10,615 nucleotides of DNA from G039029935 sp039029935 (lineage in GTDB: Bacteria; Chloroflexota; Anaerolineae; Caldilineales; Caldilineaceae). The notes beneath the pieces are model-generated. The model did no database searches. It had not been told where the DNA came from and saw nothing but the letters and a program-made list of their open reading frames with translations. Made by a program: the position numbers and the translations under genes. The stretch spans positions 1 through 10,615 of the forward strand of contig JBCCFC010000365.1 of NCBI GenBank assembly GCA_039029935.1, in the 5' to 3' direction. This document shows, piece after piece, positions 6,514 to 10,615 of this stretch. Numbering within the stretch: the first letter of the stretch is position 1; each line of letters opens with the position of its first letter.

Positions 6514-9384
6514 CTACCCCTGATGCCCCATACGCAACGTCGCAAACACCCGTCCGGCCAACGCCCGCGCCAACACGCCTACCTCAATCACAATCATCAC
6601 TGTCGCAAAGATCAAGGCCAACTGGAAAATCTCATTGCGCGCAATCACGGGCATGAGCGGTGGTAATGGCAAGCCTGTTCGCCCAGCGGTGCGTAGGAAG
6701 GGGATGAAAATTTGTGCAGTGGCTGCGCCAATAATCAGCCCACCGACCGCACCATAGGCGATGATGAGGCTATATTCGAGCACCACTTGGCTGACCACTT
6801 GGCGTTGATACAGCCCAATGGCGCGCAGGACACCAAATTGATAGAGGCGATCTTGAAGTGAGGCATAGCTGTAGATGAGCAGGGCCAGTACAGCCATCGC
6901 CGTCGCCGCCAGAAAGCCGACTGAGAGTGTACCAAAAATACCCACCCGTTCAAACTGCGCCTGCTCCTTGGCAATGAGCGTGGGTGCGTGTTTGTAGCGT
7001 GCTGGGACAATCCCTAACCGCTCGATTTGTTTGAAAAAGCCAGTCTGCTCCCAGCGTTTGTAAATATCAACAGGCTCCATCACGCTTTCATCGGTACGCA
7101 TCCAGATGTCATGCGAATACATGGTCCCGCCAAGGAGAAAGATGTAGTCGAGGTTGCCGATGACGATGGTATCCTCTTCTTGGATGGTGGGGAAATAGTC
7201 ATAGACTCCCGCGATGATAAAATTGCTGGTGACAGCGATGCCATCGCCCAACGACACTTTGAGTGTGATGTTGTCACCGATGCTCAGAGACGATGCGCGT
7301 AGATAGCGGCGGGGGACGAGGACGTTGCTGGGGTCAAGTGCCAGCTTGTTCATGAGTGAACCCAGCGATTCATCGGCAAAGTCACGGCGGAACCATGAAA
7401 CTTCGGCAAACTTGGCGCGGTCTACAGCCATAAAATGCCCCCGAATGCCTCGGCCTGATGGCACAGGCAGTTCTGTACGATAGCGCCCAACGCGACTGGC
7501 AGTCGTCACCTCTGGTAGTTCTTCATAGTCATCCACCGTTGGCATCCAGCCCACATCAATCAACATGGTCAAGGTCGCATCATCTTCGGTTTCAATATAA
7601 GGCAGAAAACTCACATCCGACCCAACATTATAATATTGTCGATCCACCAGCCATTGGTCCAGACTAGCAGCCAGTGAATAGGTATAGATGCCCAAGGCCA
7701 GCGACACTGTAACGAGCAACAGCGGGTTAATGTAGCTACGTCCTTGGCGGCTGAGTTGACGCAGGGCAAGGTTGAGTGTGGTCCATGTCGTCAGCGTGGC
7801 AATCCCATCAAGCAAGCGTGTAACAATGGCAAAGATGCGCATACTGAGCAGTGATGTACACAACACAAAGAGTGCAGGTAGCAAAATCAGCAGTGGGTCT
7901 TGGAAGAGGCCATTGGGGTCGCCATCCTCCACATTGAGCAGCGAGCCACGATTACCCAGCTGTTGATAGGCGTAGTAGGTTGGCAGAATCAGCAAGAAGT
8001 CAAGGTAAATCCGTTGCCAGAAGGGGGGGCGCACAGGGCGCGCATAATCCCGTGCCTGTGCCACAACGCTCTGCCGTGTTGCCAATATAGTTGGTAATAG
8101 GCGTGAGAGTAATGTGACGGTTAAAGCAATGGCGATGAGCAGCCAGTTGATACCCTGTAGCGAGACAGGCAGTGGTTCACGCTGGGTAAAGGTGAGGAAG
8201 GTGAGTGTATAGCCCATGCCTCTCGCCAAACTCATACCAAAGAAGATACCAACGGGCAAACCTATCATAAAGAGAAGCAGTGATTCAAAGAGTGTGAGGC
8301 TAAGAATCGACCCCATATCAATGCCGCGACTGACGAGGATGGCAGTTTCACGCCGTTGCCAGTCGGCGACGATAAATGAGATCAGAATCAAAAAGGCAAG
8401 TAGAAAACCCAGAGCGGGGACATTGAAACTGAGCAGTACGAGGCTCAACGACTGTTGACGAGTGACAAATTCTTTTAGCGGGTCGAGAGCCGAAATATCT
8501 AGCCGCACACCGGGCATATACTGGTCGATAACGGTCATCCCGCGTGTATAGCCATCGGCATAGCGGGCGGCATGGGCCGGGTTGAGACGGCGATCATCAA
8601 GCGTGATAAACCACGAGACCACGCCGGATTTGGCTGGCAGCATGGGTTCGATGAATCGTCTATAGTTGGCGCGGCTGACCACAAAGGCCGATTTTAGCGT
8701 CGTGTCGGGGTTGCCAAACCAAAACGCGTTCTCTGGGTCTTTGGCCTTCCAGAGGCCCCGAATACGAATGGGGCGCGGCGCACGACTTAAATTAACGGTC
8801 AAGCCAAAGGTTTCACCGGGACGCACGCCCATCTCTTGTGCCAGCCCATCATGCATCCACACGTCCATGACATCGCCATCCGACGCCTCCTCGGTCAAGG
8901 GGTCGCCACTAACAAACTCCATGTGGGGCAGCCCCTCTTCAATATAAATGACCGTGACCGACTGCAAAAAGGAATTCGTGTTCTGGTCATAACGCTCATC
9001 ATCAGGACTGGGCAGCAACATCAACCCTGGACTCTCGACATTCATGCCCTGCTTGCCAATCGGCAACCCAATCTCGCTGGAGAATGTGCCGCCAATACTA
9101 CGCGCTGCCTGCTCCGCTGCTACCATGTCCAATGGCTTGCGTGATGTCGGGAAAAAATAGATGCGCGTGGCAAAGGGATGTCGTCCTGTGACGCGGCTCA
9201 ACTCATCCAACTCCTCATTGAGCAGAACGCGATCCACCGCTTGCGTGAAGAAGGCTGTGCTAGAGAGCAGACCGACTGCCAAGATGACGCCTAAGAGTGA
9301 TAGCAGCGTCAGGCTAGGACGGCTGGCGAGACGGCGGTAGGTGAGTGTGATGAGTTCAAAGAAAACTAGAATTCGCCTCAGCAT
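6514..9384 (-). CDS. Large FtsX-family ABC transporter permease (two FtsX domains)
   Basis: This 956-residue membrane protein belongs to the MacB/LolC/FtsX permease family, which works with a LolD-type ATPase in moving lipids, peptides or lipoproteins, or in signalling across the membrane. The architecture is duplicated. The first membrane helix (about 25-45) follows a basic N-terminus, then comes a large extracytoplasmic domain (about 46-312) and an FtsX helix group (about 314-340, 360-385, 410-432). A second unit starts with helices near 498-516 and 553-573, has a second extracytoplasmic domain (about 575-810) and ends in helices near 818-840, 868-890 and 918-938. Typical cytoplasmic loops are RRETAILVSRGID (344-356) and YQFGVLRAIGLYQRQV (848-863). 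No ATPase gene adjoins it. A TGA in frame directly upstream fixes the ATG at 9384 as the earliest start, and no Shine-Dalgarno sequence precedes it. The transported substrate is unknown. Confidence 0.9.
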   Translation of the reverse strand: MLRRILVFFELITLTYRRLASRPSLTLLSLLGVILAVGLLSSTAFFTQAVDRVLLNEELDELSRVTGRHPFATRIYFFPTSRKPLDMVAAEQAARSIGGTFSSEIGLPIGKQGMNVESPGLMLLPSPDDERYDQNTNSFLQSVTVIYIEEGLPHMEFVSGDPLTEEASDGDVMDVWMHDGLAQEMGVRPGETFGLTVNLSRAPRPIRIRGLWKAKDPENAFWFGNPDTTLKSAFVVSRANYRRFIEPMLPAKSGVVSWFITLDDRRLNPAHAARYADGYTRGMTVIDQYMPGVRLDISALDPLKEFVTRQQSLSLVLLSFNVPALGFLLAFLILISFIVADWQRRETAILVSRGIDMGSILSLTLFESLLLFMIGLPVGIFFGMSLARGMGYTLTFLTFTQREPLPVSLQGINWLLIAIALTVTLLSRLLPTILATRQSVVAQARDYARPVRPPFWQRIYLDFLLILPTYYAYQQLGNRGSLLNVEDGDPNGLFQDPLLILLPALFVLCTSLLSMRIFAIVTRLLDGIATLTTWTTLNLALRQLSRQGRSYINPLLLVTVSLALGIYTYSLAASLDQWLVDRQYYNVGSDVSFLPYIETEDDATLTMLIDVGWMPTVDDYEELPEVTTASRVGRYRTELPVPSGRGIRGHFMAVDRAKFAEVSWFRRDFADESLGSLMNKLALDPSNVLVPRRYLRASSLSIGDNITLKVSLGDGIAVTSNFIIAGVYDYFPTIQEEDTIVIGNLDYIFLLGGTMYSHDIWMRTDESVMEPVDIYKRWEQTGFFKQIERLGIVPARYKHAPTLIAKEQAQFERVGIFGTLSVGFLAATAMAVLALLIYSYASLQDRLYQFGVLRAIGLYQRQVVSQVVLEYSLIIAYGAVGGLIIGAATAQIFIPFLRTAGRTGLPLPPLMPVIARNEIFQLALIFATVMIVIEVGVLARALAGRVFATLRMGHQG

Positions 9385-9400
9385 AAAAAATCAGTTTGAT

Positions 9401-9811
9401 CTATTTCATCCAATCAACATATTTTAGCTGTGGAATGCGACTAAACTCTCGGATATTATGCGTCACAAGTGTAACATCATGAGCAACGGCAATTGAGGCA
9501 ATAATCAAATCATTTGGACCAATGGGTTTACCTATTTTATTCAAGTTCGCTCGAATTCTGCCATAGGTCGCAACCGATTTATTATCAAATGGTAGACTTT
9601 TAAACTGTCTAAAAAAACGTTCAGCTCGTGCAATATTCTCTGCTTGCCTTGTACTCTTACTTTTACATGCGCCATACATCAATTCAGCTTTGACGATTTG
9701 GCATAAATATACATCATTGGGGCTAATATTTTTGAGTTGATAAACAACATTAACATTACTATTATTCAAATAAGCAATACAGATATTGGTATCAAGCAGG
9801 TATAGTGTCAT
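9401..9811 (-). CDS. vapC: VapC-family PIN-domain toxin (type II toxin-antitoxin)
   Basis: This 136-residue protein is a PIN-domain ribonuclease of the VapC type, which cuts specific RNAs and stops growth unless bound by its antitoxin. The acidic metal site is intact: Asp7 in LLDTN, Glu43 in KAELMYGA and Asp101 in GPNDLIIA, with the polar THNIREF (117-123) at the fourth position. Its start ATG overlaps the stop of the upstream antitoxin gene as ATGA (9808-9811), and a GGAG lies 5 bases before it inside the antitoxin gene, so the two are translationally coupled. The gene is AT-rich (one 60-base line is about 38% GC), unlike its permease neighbour. Its stop lies 16 bases before the FtsX permease start on the same strand. 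The target RNA is unknown. Confidence 0.92.
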   Translation of the reverse strand: MTLYLLDTNICIAYLNNSNVNVVYQLKNISPNDVYLCQIVKAELMYGACKSKSTRQAENIARAERFFRQFKSLPFDNKSVATYGRIRANLNKIGKPIGPNDLIIASIAVAHDVTLVTHNIREFSRIPQLKYVDWMK

Positions 9812-10056
9812 AGTAACTCCAAGCGTACTTCGTAATCCCCTTGATCATCACGTACTAAAGGTTCACCTTGCCATGAGCCAGCAGTTTCTTCAAAAAAGTT
9901 AGGGGGCCATTCTGATTGAGCAGGTTGTGTTTCTGACTTAACAGGCAGAATCTCCCACAAAGTTCTCATCAACTCTTCCATAAGCCGTAGGCGATATTGC
10001 AAAGAAAGCTGCTTGATTGATTCAATAATATTATCAAATGTTTGTGCTTCTGACAT
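9808..10056 (-). CDS. vapB: VapB-like antitoxin of the adjacent VapC
   Basis: This 82-residue protein is the likely antitoxin for the PIN toxin that follows with a 4-bp overlap. It has an N-terminal helical part rich in Leu and Arg (IKQLSLQYRLRLMEELMRTLW), a linker, and a C-terminal segment WPPNFFEETAGSWQGEPL ending in GDYEVRLELL. I recognise this tail from antitoxin-like proteins paired with PIN toxins in Chloroflexota and cyanobacteria; it probably wraps the toxin. Two ATG codons stand in a row (10059 and 10056). AGGAGG (10067-10062) is only 2 bases from the first and 5 from the second, so the second is the better start. Autoregulation of the operon is usual for the family but no operator is proven here. 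Confidence 0.82.
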   Translation of the reverse strand: MSEAQTFDNIIESIKQLSLQYRLRLMEELMRTLWEILPVKSETQPAQSEWPPNFFEETAGSWQGEPLVRDDQGDYEVRLELL

Positions 10057-10107
10057 CATCTCCTCCTACATTATAAATAAGATACTCACAATAAATTACA
10101 ACTCTCA

Positions 10108-10141
10108 ACGCTTGTAAATAGTTTGAATGGGCAACAAGCGT
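10108..10141. other. Hairpin between the phd and vapB genes
   Basis: Perfect 8-bp arms ACGCTTGT (10108-10115) and ACAAGCGT (10134-10141) flank an 18-base loop. The hairpin sits in the 92-base gap between the Phd gene stop and the vapB start, all on the minus strand. It lacks a T-run, so it is not a clear terminator; it could be an operator or an RNA processing site. Confidence 0.4.
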
Positions 10142-10148
10142 CCAACGT

Positions 10149-10430
10149 CTAGCCATGAAGTATACCTCGTTTCACCAATTCTTCATATGTGAAAGGAATC
10201 TTCATTTCTGGATTTTCATCCATTTCTTTGTCGCGCTTATCCGCAATAGCTGAACGCCGTAACTGGGCTAGTATATCTTTAATCAGATCCCAATCACCAA
10301 TGGATAACAAAACTGCGGTGGCTTGGCTTTTGTCTGATAAAATTAAAGGGCCATGATCTAATTTAGGAACCAATGCGGCGTGATCACGTACAACAGTTGT
10401 AATTGGTTCAGTTTGTAATGCTAAATTCAT
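10149..10430 (-). CDS. Phd/YefM-family antitoxin, apparently without its toxin
   Basis: This 93-residue protein has the N-terminal fold of Phd/YefM antitoxins, which bind DNA as dimers and neutralise a partner toxin through a flexible C-terminus. The signature is PITTVVRDHAALVPKLDHGP followed by LILSDKSQATAVLLSIGDWDLI (roughly residues 9-50). The C-terminal part is charged (DKRDKEMDENPEMKIP) and ends in FTYEELVKRGILHG. A weak AGGA lies 9 bases before the ATG at 10430. No RelE, Doc or PIN gene follows; only 92 bases separate it from vapB. It may be an orphan antitoxin, act on the adjacent VapC, or regulate the cluster. Confidence 0.85.
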   Translation of the reverse strand: MNLALQTEPITTVVRDHAALVPKLDHGPLILSDKSQATAVLLSIGDWDLIKDILAQLRRSAIADKRDKEMDENPEMKIPFTYEELVKRGILHG

Positions 10431-10503
10431 ATAAATCTTTCCTGTTTTTCATTTCCAATCCTCTACATGCTCAGATCACAAATCAACTTATAATCGAAAC
10501 ATA

Positions 10504-10509
10504 ATTATA
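10504..10509 (-). promoter_or_regulatory. Candidate -10 box for the phd gene
   Basis: The minus strand reads TATAAT exactly, about 74 bases before the ATG of the Phd gene. A palindrome CATGAC-A-GTCATG (10536-10548) lies 26 bases further upstream, around where a -35 region or an operator would be. The stretch is very AT-rich (16 G or C in 60 bases), so a chance match is possible. Confidence 0.3.
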
Positions 10510-10535
10510 ACATATACATAATTTCATTAAGCAAT

Positions 10536-10548
10536 CATGACAGTCATG
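10536..10548. promoter_or_regulatory. 13-base palindrome upstream of the phd gene
   Basis: CATGAC and GTCATG are perfect arms around a single central A. Phd and VapB proteins commonly bind short palindromes in their own promoters, and this site is just upstream of a candidate -10 box. It is a reasonable operator candidate on position and symmetry alone. It also lies inside the possible toxin remnant. Confidence 0.35.
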
Positions 10549-10583
10549 CAAAGATAGACCATTACATCCAAACAACATATTTA

Positions 10584-10615
10584 TCATAGCAATTCCTGAC
10601 GAATTTCATAGTCAC
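10584..10615 (-). CDS. 3' end of a second VapB-like antitoxin (cut by the window edge)
   Basis: The last 32 bases, read on the minus strand, encode DYEIRQELL and a TGA stop. This matches the C-terminus DYEVRLELL of the intact VapB in seven of nine residues, with differences at many third codon positions, so it looks like a paralogous antitoxin kept as protein rather than a recent DNA copy. Its stop overlaps a following ATG as ATGA, again as in the intact pair. The rest of the gene lies beyond the window. Confidence 0.6.
   Translation of the reverse strand, partial: DYEIRQELL

Larger units (their letters stand above)
10483..10587 (-). pseudogene. Possible decayed VapC toxin start
   Basis: An ATG at 10587 overlaps the stop of the edge antitoxin as ATGA, exactly as in the intact vapBC pair. 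The reading frame gives MINMLFGCN, which aligns with the intact toxin start MTLYLLDTN at M, L and N but lacks the Asp, and it stops after 34 codons without PIN features. Skipping one T near 10573 would restore LLD and a hydrophobic run. This looks like a frameshifted and deleted toxin remnant, though chance similarity over nine codons cannot be excluded. Confidence 0.4.

Overview
The window is about 10.6 kb of bacterial DNA. Four things point to a Chloroflexota-like genome: the style of the twin-arginine lipoprotein substrate-binding protein, a VapB antitoxin ending in the GDYEVRLELL style, a very large duplicated FtsX-type permease, and intergenic repeats (CAGTGAA heptamers and a CTCTGCG-type dispersed repeat) common in Chloroflexota and cyanobacteria. 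This is an inference from protein and repeat style, not a database match. The main genes have moderate to high GC. The first 600 bases and everything right of about 9385 are clearly AT-rich.

Layout from left to right: (1) 1-597 has no convincing gene but holds two long imperfect inverted repeats. (2) 598-1866 (+) is a complete beta-ketoacyl-ACP synthase of the FabF type. (3) 1871-2017 is a convergent intergenic region packed with a heptamer tandem repeat, a strong bidirectional hairpin terminator and a dispersed repeat. (4) 5323-2020 (-) is a three-gene CUT1-type carbohydrate ABC import operon (lipoprotein binding protein, MalF-like permease, MalG-like permease) with no ATPase gene. A repeat hairpin lies between the two permease genes. 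(5) 5324-5704 is a divergent regulatory region. (6) 5705-6487 (+) is an HpaH-type hydratase of 4-hydroxyphenylacetate (homoprotocatechuate) meta-cleavage, without other hpa genes. (7) 9384-6514 (-) is a 956-residue FtsX-family permease without an adjacent ATPase. (8) 10615-9401 (-) is a toxin-antitoxin island: the 3' tip of a second VapB-like antitoxin at the right edge, a likely decayed VapC start, a solitary Phd/YefM antitoxin, and an intact VapB-VapC pair whose toxin gene ends 16 bp before the FtsX gene.

The binding protein should capture a sugar or oligosaccharide outside the membrane and deliver it to the two permeases, powered by an ATPase encoded elsewhere. HpaH, divergent from that operon, acts late in aromatic catabolism, and no functional link to the sugar transporter can be proved here. 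The best leads for new biology are the interleaved inverted repeats just upstream of hpaH, the repeat hairpins between genes, and the duplicated and decaying toxin-antitoxin array beside an orphan permease.
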